From RHKX01 sp046330285 (GTDB lineage: Bacteria > Actinomycetota > Thermoleophilia > Solirubrobacterales > 70-9), in NCBI GenBank assembly GCA_046330285.1, contig JAXLSX010000003.1:62001-126000 (forward strand): a DNA stretch of 64,000 nucleotides. Direction: 5' to 3'. This document shows positions 8,917-17,775 of this stretch, piece by piece. The number at the start of each line of letters is the position of its first letter. The first letter of the stretch is position 1. The notes under the pieces were generated by a model that was given only the letters and a program-made list of their open reading frames with translations, was not told the DNA's origin and made no database searches. Made by a program: the position numbers and the translations under genes.

Positions 8917-9681
8917 TCACGCCTCGCGCAGCTCCCAGAGTTCGATGAAGCCGGCATCGGCGAACCCGAGCCGCTCGTATACCGGCGCGCCCGCCCGGCT
9001 CGCCTGAAGGCTTCCGGTCGTCAGGCCGCGCCCCCGGGCGGAACGCAGCAGCTCGGTGATGATCCAGCCCGCCAGCCCCCTGCCGCGATGCTCGGGCAGG
9101 GTCGCGACCGCGGTCACGGCGGCGTCGCCGTGGTGGTCGAGGACGATCGCGCAGGCGACGGGCTCGCCGGCCACCGTCGCCATCAGCGAATCGAGCTCCA
9201 GGTCGGGCTGGTGCTCCATCGCCTCCTCCCACGCCGCGGTCTCGATCCCGTAGGCGCGGTCGTTGATCGAGCCGATGACCGTGATCTCACCGGGGACCAG
9301 CTCCACACCGTCCGGCAGTGGCTGAGCGGGCGGACTCAGGTCGCCGAGGTCGAGGCCCATCGTCCGGGGCGCGGCGTCGAGGACGTGCCCGCGCGCGGCG
9401 AGCAACTCGGCGCTGCGGCGGTCGTAGTCGGGGACCCAGACCGTCCAGGCGCGGACACCGGCGTCCGCATAGATGGAGGCGAGCTCGTCGATCGCCCTGG
9501 CGAGCGGCTCGGGACCCGTCGCGACGACCGAGTTGAACAGGGAGCGGTCGGGCGTCGGCGGGGAGACGGACGCGACCACCCCCTCGCGACGGATGACCGA
9601 GCACGCGTCCGAGCAACCGCCGAACAGCTCGATCTCGACGTCGAGTCCGTCGATCGCACGCCGGTGGATCTCCTCGCTCAC
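8917..9681 (-). CDS. GNAT-family N-acetyltransferase, 254 aa
   Basis: The C-terminal half (about residues 135-250) has a GNAT fold, with the acetyl-CoA pyrophosphate-loop motif seen as LPEHRGRGLAGWI followed by APVYERLGF. The N-terminal 130 residues are more divergent and may be a degenerate GNAT repeat or a substrate-recognition domain. GTG 9681 (MSEEIHRRAID) is chosen because the open frame upstream overlaps the kinase gene. It lies 25 bases after the fructosamine-kinase-like gene and 16 bases before rlmN, so co-transcription is likely. The acyl acceptor is unknown. Confidence 0.82.
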   Translation of the reverse strand: MSEEIHRRAIDGLDVEIELFGGCSDACSVIRREGVVASVSPPTPDRSLFNSVVATGPEPLARAIDELASIYADAGVRAWTVWVPDYDRRSAELLAARGHVLDAAPRTMGLDLGDLSPPAQPLPDGVELVPGEITVIGSINDRAYGIETAAWEEAMEHQPDLELDSLMATVAGEPVACAIVLDHHGDAAVTAVATLPEHRGRGLAGWIITELLRSARGRGLTTGSLQASRAGAPVYERLGFADAGFIELWELREA

Positions 9682-9706
9682 CGCCGCGAACCTATCCGCG
9701 GGGCGC

Positions 9707-10600
9707 TCAGGCGTAAAGAGCGGCGGCCCGCCCCGCCGCCGCCCCGTAGGAGCCGCCGAACAGGATCGCGTGGACCAGCAGCGGCTGGATCTGCCACAGC
9801 GAGACGCGCTCCTCGTGACCCGGGGCGAGCGGCAGGACCTCCTCGTAGGCGGCGAGGGTCCGGGCGGAAACCGAGCCGAACAGCCGGAGCATCGCGAGGT
9901 CGATTTCGCGATGGGCGCCATGGGCGGCGGGATCGATCAGCCATGGCCGTCCGTCGGCCGCGGCGAGGACGTTGCCGCTCCAGAGGTCGCCGTGGACCCG
10001 GGCGGGAGGCTCGTCGGGCCCGCACAGCGTGTCGATCCGGCCGACGACGGCCGCGATCGCGGCCGCCGAGCGCTCGTCGAGGCGGCCCGCCCCGGCGGCC
10101 TCGGACGCCAGCCGCTCGATCCGGACCCCGTAGTGCTGCGCCCAGGTCGCGCCCGGTCCGCCCGCCTCGCCCGGCAGCTCGACTCCTCCGAAGCGGAGCG
10201 GGACCTCGGGCGCATCGGGAGGCAGGGCGCCGAACGCCTCGGCGCCGGCCGCGTGGAGGTGGGCGAGCCCGGCCCCGAGCTCCTCCTCCCCACCCCCTCC
10301 GAGCCTCCCCTCTTCGACCCACTCGAGGATGAGAGCGCGATGCCCGTCCTCGTCGACGACCGCGAGCACCGCCGGCACCGGGAGCCCGCCCTCCGGCTCC
10401 CCGAGCCACGCAAGCCCGGCCGCCTCGAGCTCGTACTCGCCGCGACGGGCGTCGGCACGCGTCTTCAGGAAGGCTTCGGTTCCGTCGGCGAGCCGCAGCT
10501 GCCAGGCGTCGTTGATGTCGCCGCCGGCCACCCTCCGAGCGCCCGTGATCGACGTCCCGAGCGCGGCGGCCGCCGCCGCGATCACCGGCGGTTCGCTCAC
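9707..10600 (-). CDS. Fructosamine kinase family protein
   Basis: This 297-residue protein matches the fructosamine-3-kinase/aminoglycoside-phosphotransferase fold. Members phosphorylate ketoamines on glycated proteins or free sugar-amines, destabilising them as a repair reaction. The catalytic loop is HGDLWSGNVL, followed by the metal-binding LIDPAAHGAHREIDLAM. An N-terminal GGDINDAW block and a lysine in AFLKTRADA serve ATP binding. Start GTG 10600 overlaps the stop of the phosphatase gene by four bases (GTGA), which indicates translational coupling. The family is clear; the natural substrate is not. Confidence 0.88.
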   Translation of the reverse strand: MSEPPVIAAAAAALGTSITGARRVAGGDINDAWQLRLADGTEAFLKTRADARRGEYELEAAGLAWLGEPEGGLPVPAVLAVVDEDGHRALILEWVEEGRLGGGGEEELGAGLAHLHAAGAEAFGALPPDAPEVPLRFGGVELPGEAGGPGATWAQHYGVRIERLASEAAGAGRLDERSAAAIAAVVGRIDTLCGPDEPPARVHGDLWSGNVLAAADGRPWLIDPAAHGAHREIDLAMLRLFGSVSARTLAAYEEVLPLAPGHEERVSLWQIQPLLVHAILFGGSYGAAAGRAAALYA

Positions 10601-11085
10601 CCGTCGGCGGGCATCGTCGACCTGATCTCGGCGATCAGGCCGTCGGCGGCGCGGTCGATCATGTCGAGCACGTCCTCGAAGCCGTCGTCGCCGCCGTAGT
10701 AGGGGTCGGGTACGTCGAGATCGCCGGACTCGACGGCCAGCGGATCGAACTCGCGGAGCATCTGGAGCTTGCCCTCGGCTGCCGCGTGCGGCGCCAGTGC
10801 CCGCATGTCGGCGAGGTTCTGGCGGTCCATCGCCAGGATCAGGTCGAAGTCCTCGAAGTGGAACGCCTCGAAGCGCTGCGCCCGGCTCTCGAGCGCGATT
10901 CCCCGCGCAGCCGCCGCGGCCGAAGCGCGCGGATCGGGCGGATGGCCGACGTGCCAGCCGCCGGTCCCGGCGCTCTCGACGTCGACGTCCTCGCCGAGCC
11001 CGGCCTCGCGCAGCTTGTGCCGGACGACCCCCTCGGCGGTCGGCGAGCGGCAGATGTTCCCGAGGCAGACGAAGAGGATGCGCAT
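10597..11085 (-). CDS. Low-molecular-weight protein tyrosine phosphatase
   Basis: The protein begins with the P-loop CLGNICRS (Cys7 nucleophile, Arg13), the C-x5-R signature of low-molecular-weight tyrosine phosphatases. The general-acid aspartate lies in VPDPYYGG. At 162 residues it has the normal family length and no signal peptide. It lies 10 bases after the SRPBCC gene and overlaps the kinase gene by four bases. A phosphatase next to a ketoamine-kinase-like protein recalls the known pairing of such enzymes in protein deglycation, which is only an inference here; regulation by tyrosine dephosphorylation is equally possible. Confidence 0.93.
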   Translation of the reverse strand: MRILFVCLGNICRSPTAEGVVRHKLREAGLGEDVDVESAGTGGWHVGHPPDPRASAAAAARGIALESRAQRFEAFHFEDFDLILAMDRQNLADMRALAPHAAAEGKLQMLREFDPLAVESGDLDVPDPYYGGDDGFEDVLDMIDRAADGLIAEIRSTMPADG

Positions 11086-11095
11086 CGCCGTGATG

Positions 11096-11536
11096 CTAGG
11101 ACGCCGGCGCGGCCGCCCGTCGGCGGGCCTCCGGTCCGGCCAGCCGCATCAGCACCTCGATCGCGCCGCGGAACCCGGCGGCGACCGCGAGACCGGTTCC
11201 AGGGACGCGGGGCTCGAGCTCGACGCCGTAGGTCACGACGACACTGCCGCTCGCCTCGGGAGCGAAGGCCAGCCGGCCTCGATAGGAGCCGGCCGGACCG
11301 CCGCCGGAGATCACCTCGAACGCGAACAGGCGCGGGCGCTCGTACTCGGTGACGAGCTCGCGTACGGCGAGCGGCCCCGGCGGGCGCAGGACGCGGATGG
11401 CTCCGGCGCCGTCGGGGGCGCCGTCGCCGAGCCGCTCCATCTCGACCGATCGGATCGGCGTGTATTCGGGATAGCGCGAGGCATTCGTGAAGACGTCGAA
11501 GACGACCTCGGCCGGCGTCCCGAACGAGCGGCTCAC
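11096..11536 (-). CDS. SRPBCC-family (polyketide cyclase/START-like) protein
   Basis: The 146-residue product has the START/SRPBCC pattern: an N-terminal strand (SRSFGTPAEVVFDVFTNASRYPEYTP), a central beta-sheet and a long C-terminal helix (AAGFRGAIEVLMRLAG). Such proteins form a hydrophobic pocket for lipids or aromatic compounds. GTG 11536 lies 11 bases past the stop of the ligase fusion gene; the frame continues upstream inside that gene and is rejected there. The close linkage suggests a lipid-related function for both. No catalytic residues can be assigned. Confidence 0.8.
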   Translation of the reverse strand: MSRSFGTPAEVVFDVFTNASRYPEYTPIRSVEMERLGDGAPDGAGAIRVLRPPGPLAVRELVTEYERPRLFAFEVISGGGPAGSYRGRLAFAPEASGSVVVTYGVELEPRVPGTGLAVAAGFRGAIEVLMRLAGPEARRRAAAPAS

Positions 11537-11547
11537 CGCGAACGAGC

Positions 11548-14517
11548 TCAAGCGAGCAGGCGCTCGCGCCCTGCCTTGCTCATCCGCCGGTAGCCACCCT
11601 TGCGCGGGTCCCAGTACCAGGAGTCGGGAGGCGTGGCCGGCAGTGGCAGTCCCTCCTGCTTGAGGGGGCCGGTCATCGGCCGGTACCAAGTCGTCAGCGG
11701 GATCCTGTCGACCACCCTGATGACCCAGGGGATGCCGCCGTCGCCGAGATCGGCGAGCGCGGCCTCGACCTCGTGGATGTCGAGCTCACGGCCCTCGCGC
11801 AGGGTCACCGCCGCGCACGGGACGTCGGTCCCGTCCTCGCGGCGCACGCCGTAGGCGACCGCGAGCGCGACCGCGTCGACGTCACCGAGGGCGTCCTGGA
11901 TCGGCGCGGAGAAGATCGCACCCGACGCGGTCCGGATCACGGTCGCGGAGTGGTCGACGAGCCAGAAGTCGCCGTCGCTGTCGACGACGAAGAGGTCGCC
12001 GGTCTCGAGCCAGGCATCGCCGGGCTCGAAGACGCCGCGGAGGATGCCGTCGCCCATGCCGATCGCCTCGTGGCGGACGCGGGCGAGAAGCATCCCGGGG
12101 TCGTTGCGCGCGCATTCGATCGCGAAGCCGTTGTCGCCGAGGATCAGCCCGCGGCCGAGGGGGTCGTAGGCGGCGACCCGGACCTCGGCGCTGCCCGGCA
12201 GCGGCCGGCCCTTGCACCCGGCCTTGCGGCCGGTGACGTTGACGAGGACCGCGTCGCCCTCGGTCGACGCATAGAACTCGAGCACCTGCGCCGGAGCGAA
12301 ACGCCCGGTGACCCGCTTCCAGAGGCCGCGAGGCATCCCCGAACCCATGAAGAGCCGCACCGGATGGTGCTGCTCGCCCGGGTGTGGCGGCGCTTCGGCG
12401 ATCTCGTCCATCATCGCCCAGGTGTAGGAGACAACGGTGGCGCCGTAACGCCGGACCTCGTCCCAGAACGTCGACGGCTCGAACCGCGACCCGACGGCGA
12501 GCCGGGCGCCGCTCGCGACGACGCCGCCGACGCTCATCAGCAGCGCCGAGGGGTGATAGACGGGGCTGGCGCTGTAGACGGTGTCGCTGCGCGAGAGTGA
12601 CGCCGAGGAGGCGGTGCCGAACGCCGACAGGGCCCAGCGGCCGTTCGTGATCCGGTTCGCGAGCGTCCGCTCGCCGCTGCCGGTGAAGAGGATGAACGCG
12701 AGGTCGCCGGCGCGCCCGGGGTTGGGCTCGAACCAGGCCGGCACCTCGACCGCGTCGGGGTCGATCCGCTCCATGTCGATCAGGCCGCGCGGCAGCTCCC
12801 GCTCCTGGCCGCCGCCGCCGAGGACGTAGACCTGGACGCTGGTCGCCGCCGAGGCGATCTCGCCGTTCTGGGGGTCGGCGATGATCCGGCGCGCTCGGCC
12901 GAGCTCGGCCTCGCGGGCGGGGTCGCCGTCGGGCCGCATCAGCACGGCGACGGCGCCGAGCCGGTTCAGCGCAGCGACCACCGTCAGCGCGCTCGGCCGC
13001 GTCTGCATCAGGACGCCGACGTGCTCGCCCTGGCGGACGCCGATCTCGAGCAGGCCGCGGACGACATTGTCGACGCGGCCCTTGACCGCCTCCTGGGTGT
13101 GGGCGCGGTCCTCGAAGAGCAGGACGACGTCCTCCGGCTCCTCCTCGGCCCGCTCGTCGAGCAGCAACCCGAAGGAGATCCGCGTCCGCGGGTTGACCCG
13201 GCCGAGGCGGTTGAGCTGGTCGAGCTGTCCGGCGGTGTCGCCGACGATCTCGCGCAGGGTCCGGGTCGCACCGAGCGCGGCGCCGGCGAGCGCCTGCACG
13301 GTGCCGATCCCGGCGCCGAGCGCGAGCTGGGCGCCGGCGCTGAAGCGGTCGCGGCTGCTGAGCCCGTCCTCGGGCCGCTCGATCTCCTCCTCGATCTGCT
13401 TGACGCCCTCGGGGAGCTCGCCCTTCCCCGCCCGCCAATGGGTCCAGGCCGCCACCGTCGGCCAGGTCGTCTCGACCGCGGTCGAGCCGACGACGAGACC
13501 GAAGTGACCGGCGTGGAGCGTCACCTCGTAGACGTCGGAACGCGGAGCGGCCCAGCGGGCGGCGCGAACGGAGCGGGCCGGCGCGATCTCGTCGGTCTCG
13601 CCGACGAAGGCGAGGATCGGGCAGGTCATGTCGGCGAGGGTCACGAGCCGGTCCTCGATCACGAAGCCGCCGGAGACGAGACGGTTGTGGACGCCGAACT
13701 GGCGGATCACGTCCGCGAGGGCGGGGCCGGGCCAGGCGACCCAACCCTCGGCCTCGAGGAACCGCCGCTGCTTCTCGCGCGGCAGCAGCGCCTCACGGTC
13801 GTGCAGCTGGCCGATGAACTCGAGCCGCTGGCGCATCGTCTTCGCCGGGTCGAGCAGGCGGAATCCGGTCCGGCTCATCCACGCCGGGACGCCGGAATTG
13901 GCGAACACGTTCTCGGCGAGGAAGGAGGCGGCGGCGATCGCCGCGTCCTCGGGCAATCCGAAGCTGAGGGTGCCGCGGGTGTCGACCGGGCTGCCGAAGG
14001 CCACGATCGAGTCGATGCCGCGAGAGCGGCGGTAGGCGGCCACCTGGTAACAGAACATCCCGCCCTGCGAGTAACCGCCGATGTGGATCTGGTCGTGCCC
14101 GGTCTCCTCGCGGACCCGGTCGATGGCCTCGTCGATCGCGATCACGTGGTCGTTGAGCGAGCGTTCGAGCCCGCCCTCCTCCTTCTCGGGCGCGCCGAAG
14201 TCGACGACCCAGGGATCGACGCCGTTGCGGGCGAGGATCTCGACGGCGCTGGTCGAGGGTGCGACGTCGTAGATGTCGGCGGCGAGCATCATCGGCGGGA
14301 CGAGCATCAGCGCCGGGCGGTCCTTCGCCGACTTGGCGCCGGGCTCGGGCGGGAAGTAGCGGCGCAGCCGGTAGACGGGCTGCTCGGAGACGACCTCGAA
14401 CGGCGAGGGTTCCTCGTCCGTCTCGAATCCACCGAACCGCGCGACCTCGAGCGCGTTCTGCGCCGCATCCGCGAGCCGGCCCGCCGGCGCCGTGATCAGA
14501 TCGCTGAGTTTCGCCAA
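11548..14517 (-). CDS. Fusion of PhaC-like alpha/beta hydrolase and acyl-CoA-synthetase-like (AMP-binding) domain, 989 aa
   Basis: Residues about 40-370 form an alpha/beta-hydrolase resembling polyhydroxyalkanoate synthases, with the nucleophile motif GYSQGG (Ser150 rather than the PhaC cysteine) and a late histidine in HAGHFG. Residues about 440-985 resemble FATP/very-long-chain acyl-CoA synthetases: FYASTEGD, WLETGDLF and a C-terminal block LTTWYRPMTG. The P-loop is degenerate (ILFTGSGERTLA), and the position normally held by the catalytic A10 lysine appears to be Arg946. The start is TTG 14517 (MAKLSD); no better codon is near. It heads the minus-strand operon down to rlmN. It may load or trim acyl chains, but adenylation activity is doubtful. 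Confidence 0.8.
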   Translation of the reverse strand: MAKLSDLITAPAGRLADAAQNALEVARFGGFETDEEPSPFEVVSEQPVYRLRRYFPPEPGAKSAKDRPALMLVPPMMLAADIYDVAPSTSAVEILARNGVDPWVVDFGAPEKEEGGLERSLNDHVIAIDEAIDRVREETGHDQIHIGGYSQGGMFCYQVAAYRRSRGIDSIVAFGSPVDTRGTLSFGLPEDAAIAAASFLAENVFANSGVPAWMSRTGFRLLDPAKTMRQRLEFIGQLHDREALLPREKQRRFLEAEGWVAWPGPALADVIRQFGVHNRLVSGGFVIEDRLVTLADMTCPILAFVGETDEIAPARSVRAARWAAPRSDVYEVTLHAGHFGLVVGSTAVETTWPTVAAWTHWRAGKGELPEGVKQIEEEIERPEDGLSSRDRFSAGAQLALGAGIGTVQALAGAALGATRTLREIVGDTAGQLDQLNRLGRVNPRTRISFGLLLDERAEEEPEDVVLLFEDRAHTQEAVKGRVDNVVRGLLEIGVRQGEHVGVLMQTRPSALTVVAALNRLGAVAVLMRPDGDPAREAELGRARRIIADPQNGEIASAATSVQVYVLGGGGQERELPRGLIDMERIDPDAVEVPAWFEPNPGRAGDLAFILFTGSGERTLANRITNGRWALSAFGTASSASLSRSDTVYSASPVYHPSALLMSVGGVVASGARLAVGSRFEPSTFWDEVRRYGATVVSYTWAMMDEIAEAPPHPGEQHHPVRLFMGSGMPRGLWKRVTGRFAPAQVLEFYASTEGDAVLVNVTGRKAGCKGRPLPGSAEVRVAAYDPLGRGLILGDNGFAIECARNDPGMLLARVRHEAIGMGDGILRGVFEPGDAWLETGDLFVVDSDGDFWLVDHSATVIRTASGAIFSAPIQDALGDVDAVALAVAYGVRREDGTDVPCAAVTLREGRELDIHEVEAALADLGDGGIPWVIRVVDRIPLTTWYRPMTGPLKQEGLPLPATPPDSWYWDPRKGGYRRMSKAGRERLLA

Positions 14518-14629
14518 TTGGAGCCCCGATACCCGGGGGATCGGGTCCGCCGGGGCATGCGACTCTACCCCGCGAGCGCCTGCAACCGATCTCGCAGTAT
14601 CGGTGCCGGGGCCCGCCTACCATCGGCCG

Positions 14630-15733
14630 ATGGCCCGCCGCGTCCTGCTCTTCGCCCTGCTCGCAGCCCTCGCGCTGCCGGCGGTGGCCCAGGCCGGTAC
14701 CTATCCCCCGCGCGGCAAGGACCTCTTCGCCGGCGTCTCCGACGGCGGCTCGAAGCAGGACTACTTCGCTTTCGCCGAGGCCGCCGGGCAGCACATCCCG
14801 GTGATGCAGGCGTTCGAGACCTGGAACGAGTGGAACCAGGAGGCGATCAAGCGCTGGAAGCGCACCGAGACGCGCGGGATGCTCAGCATCTCGACGACCG
14901 GTTGCTACGAGTGCAGCGGCGTGATCACCCCGCGGGCGATCCGCAAGGGCGACGGCGATCGCTACCTGCTGACGGTCAACCGCCAGCTCGCCCAGTGGGG
15001 CCGGCCGACCTACATCCGGCTGCTCCCGGAGATGAACGGCCACTGGAACCCGTACTCGGCCTTCGACGCGGACGGCTCGCGGCGCGGGCCCGCGTTCAAG
15101 ACGGCGCAATTCCGCAAGGCGTGGAAGCGGACGGTGATCGTCGTCCGCGGCGGCCCGCGGCGGGAGATCAACCACAAGCTGAAGGCGAACCGGATGCCGC
15201 CGCTGACGACCGGCCGCAACAGCCCCCATCCGCCCGAGAACATCCCGCAGCCGAAGGTCTCCTTCCTCTGGGTCCCGCAGACCGCGGGCTCGCCCGACCG
15301 CAAGGGCAACGGCCCCCGGGCCTACTGGCCGGGCGCCAAGTACGTCGACTGGATCGGCGCCGACATCTACGGCAAGTTCCCCAACTTCGGCGGCCTCAAC
15401 CGGTTCTACCGGCAGTACGACCGGCTGCCGTTCGTCCTCGGCGAGTGGGGGCCCTGGGACGTCGACCGACCGGCCTTCACCCGCCACCTGTTCCGCTGGA
15501 TCCGCTCGCACGGCCGCACGAAGATGGCGATCTACTACCAGGGCTTCGGCCCCGGCAACCCGTTCGAGATCAACCACTACCCGCGCAGCCGCCGGGCCCT
15601 CCGCAAGGAGCTGAAGGGGAAGCGCTGGGTCAAGCGGGCCCCGGACTCACAGCGGCCCGGCGGTCACGGCCACAGCCGCGGCGGGCCCGACGGAATCCCG
15701 CCGCCGCCCGAGGTGCGACAGCTGCTTCGCTAG
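14630..15733 (+). CDS. Secreted GH26-like glycoside hydrolase (beta-mannanase family)
   Basis: A Sec signal peptide (MARRVLLFALLAALALPAVAQA) leads a 367-residue protein. The catalytic pair of clan GH-A is visible: acid/base Glu134 in LLPEMNGHWNPY and nucleophile Glu272 in VLGEWGPWD. These match GH26-type beta-mannanase or beta-1,3-xylanase contexts. WIGADIYG and AIYYQGF are further barrel strands. The tail after residue 340 is rich in Gly, Pro and Arg and probably disordered. ATG 14630 is chosen because the frame upstream lacks signal-peptide character. It is transcribed divergently from the ligase fusion. Confidence 0.8.
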   Translation: MARRVLLFALLAALALPAVAQAGTYPPRGKDLFAGVSDGGSKQDYFAFAEAAGQHIPVMQAFETWNEWNQEAIKRWKRTETRGMLSISTTGCYECSGVITPRAIRKGDGDRYLLTVNRQLAQWGRPTYIRLLPEMNGHWNPYSAFDADGSRRGPAFKTAQFRKAWKRTVIVVRGGPRREINHKLKANRMPPLTTGRNSPHPPENIPQPKVSFLWVPQTAGSPDRKGNGPRAYWPGAKYVDWIGADIYGKFPNFGGLNRFYRQYDRLPFVLGEWGPWDVDRPAFTRHLFRWIRSHGRTKMAIYYQGFGPGNPFEINHYPRSRRALRKELKGKRWVKRAPDSQRPGGHGHSRGGPDGIPPPPEVRQLLR

Positions 15734-15754
15734 TCGGAATGCGAGACTCGTCCG

Positions 15755-16516
15755 GTGGACGGTGAGCAGCAACACCGCGACGAGCCGGACGTGACGCGGG
15801 TCGAGGCCGCGGTCGAGGAAGTCGCCGAGGAGCATCCCAACTGGATCCCGATCATCGCCTCGGTCGGCCTCGCGCTTTCGATCGTCGCCCTGGTCCTGCT
15901 CGTCCACCCGCTGCGGCAGGCCGTGACCGACGCCCTCAGCGGGGACACCGCGTCATTGCGCGAGGACCTGCGCGGGTTCGGGTTCGGCGGCGTGCTGCTC
16001 GTGCTCGCACTCGCCCTCTCGCACGCGATCATCTTCTACCCCGCCGAGATCCTCGACGCCGCCGTCGGATTCGTCTACGGCTTCTGGCTCGGGATGCCGC
16101 TGATCATGGTCGGGTGGATGCTCAACGCGCTCGTCTGCCACCAGATCGGGCGACATGCGGCACGGCCGGCGCTCGTGCGGATGTTCGGTGCGGAGCGGTT
16201 CGGCCGTTACGAGGGCGTGGTCGAGCGCGGCGGCATCACCCTGTTGCTCGCCTGCCGGATGGTCCCGATCGTCCCGTTCAGCCTGTTCAGCTACGTCGCC
16301 GGCTCGGCCCGGGTGCCGCTCGGGACGTTCATGTGGACGACGGCGGTCGGCTACCTGCCGCTGACGGCGCTGTTCGTCTACCTCGGCTCGAAGCTCGAGG
16401 AGCTCTCCCCCAACGACCCGGCGATCTGGGTCGGTGCGGTCGGGCTGATCTTCTTCGTCTTCGTAACCAAGAAGGTGCTGCCGATGCTGAGCGGCGCGGA
16501 GGCCGACGAGACCTGA
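15755..16516 (+). CDS. TVP38/TMEM64-family (VTT domain, DedA-like) membrane protein
   Basis: The 253-residue protein has about six hydrophobic segments and the VTT-domain signature: YPAEILDAAVGFVYGFWLG, then a conserved positive and polar stretch, and LACRMVPIVPFSLFSYVAG. Family members are thought to be phospholipid scramblases or membrane-homeostasis factors. The start is GTG 15755, 21 bases after the GH26 gene. An acidic, charged N-terminal 30 residues precede the first membrane span. The gene is followed by the alkB promoter region. Confidence 0.86.
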   Translation: MDGEQQHRDEPDVTRVEAAVEEVAEEHPNWIPIIASVGLALSIVALVLLVHPLRQAVTDALSGDTASLREDLRGFGFGGVLLVLALALSHAIIFYPAEILDAAVGFVYGFWLGMPLIMVGWMLNALVCHQIGRHAARPALVRMFGAERFGRYEGVVERGGITLLLACRMVPIVPFSLFSYVAGSARVPLGTFMWTTAVGYLPLTALFVYLGSKLEELSPNDPAIWVGAVGLIFFVFVTKKVLPMLSGAEADET

Positions 16517-16526
16517 CGGACGTCGT

Positions 16527-16581
16527 TTGACAAATTGGGCGTTTGTGTAAAACTGCTCGACAACATCGTCTGATTTGTCAA
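16527..16581 (+). promoter_or_regulatory. alkB promoter/operator region with paired inverted repeats
   Basis: An A/T-rich island precedes alkB in otherwise GC-rich DNA. It carries a -35-like TTGACA (16527-16532). TTGACAAAT (16527-16535) is repeated exactly in inverse as ATTTGTCAA (16573-16581). Imperfect partners between them, TTTGTGTAA (16542-16550) and TCGACAAC (16557-16564), allow two tandem dyads. The TetR gene at the end of this operon is the natural candidate ligand. A Shine-Dalgarno-like AGGAAGGA follows before ATG 16604. The dyads are seen; the regulator assignment is inferred. Confidence 0.6.
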
Positions 16582-16603
16582 GCAGGAAGGAACTCGAAGA
16601 CCG

Positions 16604-17773
16604 ATGGAATCCGCGACCGCCGCCGCGCCCCCCGCCGTGCCGGCCTGGACCGATCCGAAGCGCTACCTCTGGCTTCTCGGCCTGATCGTCCCGATGATCC
16701 CGTTCATGGCATGGGGCCTGGTCCAGGCGACCGGCGCCGGCGCCTTCTACTGGTTCGGCCCGGTGCTCGTGTTCGGGATCATCCCCGCCCTCGACCTGCT
16801 GATCGGCAAGGACGCGGCGAACCCGCCCGACAGCGCGATCAAGTGGCTCGAGGAGGACCGGTACTACCGCTGGTGCACTTACCTCTTCCTGCCGCTGCAG
16901 TTCGCGTCGCTGATCTTCTCCTGCGCGCTCTGGTCCAGCGGCGACCTTTCGGTCGTCGAGTCGCTCGGGCTCGCGATCAGCGTCGCGATGGTCGGCGGGA
17001 TCGCGATCAACACCGCCCACGAGCTCGGGCACAAGCGCAAGAGCTACGAGCGCTGGCTCTCGAAGATCGCCCTCGCCCAGACCGGCTACGGCCACTTCTT
17101 CATCGAGCACAACCGGGGCCACCACGTCCGCGTCGCGACGCCCGAGGATCCGGCGAGCTCACGGCTCGGCGAGAGCTTCTGGGAGTTCCTGCCGCGGACG
17201 GTGACCGGTTCGCTGCGCTCCTCGATCGAGCTCGAGCGCATCCGCCTCGACCGGCTCGGGAAGCCGTTCTGGACGATCACCAACGACATCCTCAACGCGT
17301 GGGCGATGACCGTCGTCCTCTTCGCCGGCCTGACGATCGTCTTCGGCTGGTCGGTGCTGCCGTGGCTGATCGTCCAGGCGGTCGCGGGCTTCTCGCTGCT
17401 CGAGGTCGTCAACTACCTCGAGCACTACGGGCTGCTCCGGCTCCGCGAGGAGAACGGCCGCTACGAGCGCTGCGCGCCCGAGCACTCCTGGAACTCGAAC
17501 AACATCGCCTCGAACGTGTTCCTCTACCACCTGCAGCGACACAGCGACCACCACGCCAACCCGGTCCGCCGTTACCAGGCGCTCCGTCACTTCGACGAGG
17601 TCCCGGAGCTGCCCTCGGGCTACGCGACGATGATCGTCTGCGCCTACGTGCCGCCGCTCTGGCGCCGGGTGATGGACCGCCGCGTGCTCGCCCACTACGG
17701 TGGTGACGTGACCCGGGCCAACATCCTCCCCCGCAAGCGCGAGCGGCTGATCGCCCGCTACGGCGGCGCCTGA
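16604..17773 (+). CDS. alkB: Alkane 1-monooxygenase (membrane non-haem diiron)
   Basis: AlkB inserts oxygen at the terminal carbon of medium- to long-chain n-alkanes, taking electrons from rubredoxin. The histidine motifs that bind the diiron site are all present: HELGH (139-143), EHNRGHH (168-174) and LQRHSDHH (310-317), plus the alkane-hydroxylase signature NYLEHYG (270-276). About six membrane spans surround these, and the 389-residue length is normal for the family. A rubredoxin gene begins three bases after the stop and a TetR regulator follows, making a compact operon. Growth substrates cannot be read from sequence. Confidence 0.95.
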   Translation: MESATAAAPPAVPAWTDPKRYLWLLGLIVPMIPFMAWGLVQATGAGAFYWFGPVLVFGIIPALDLLIGKDAANPPDSAIKWLEEDRYYRWCTYLFLPLQFASLIFSCALWSSGDLSVVESLGLAISVAMVGGIAINTAHELGHKRKSYERWLSKIALAQTGYGHFFIEHNRGHHVRVATPEDPASSRLGESFWEFLPRTVTGSLRSSIELERIRLDRLGKPFWTITNDILNAWAMTVVLFAGLTIVFGWSVLPWLIVQAVAGFSLLEVVNYLEHYGLLRLREENGRYERCAPEHSWNSNNIASNVFLYHLQRHSDHHANPVRRYQALRHFDEVPELPSGYATMIVCAYVPPLWRRVMDRRVLAHYGGDVTRANILPRKRERLIARYGGA

Positions 17774-17775
17774 GC

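Noticed and set aside
14514..14521. CCAATTGG at the start of the ligase gene and again at 23013-23020 before potA
   Set aside because: Two copies of an eight-base palindrome at TTG starts are intriguing but may be chance; the evidence is too thin for a shared operator.
13021..15765. Plus-strand open frame of 914 codons across the ligase fusion and GH26 gene
   Set aside because: It mixes the antisense of one gene and another frame of the next, with compositional bias only.
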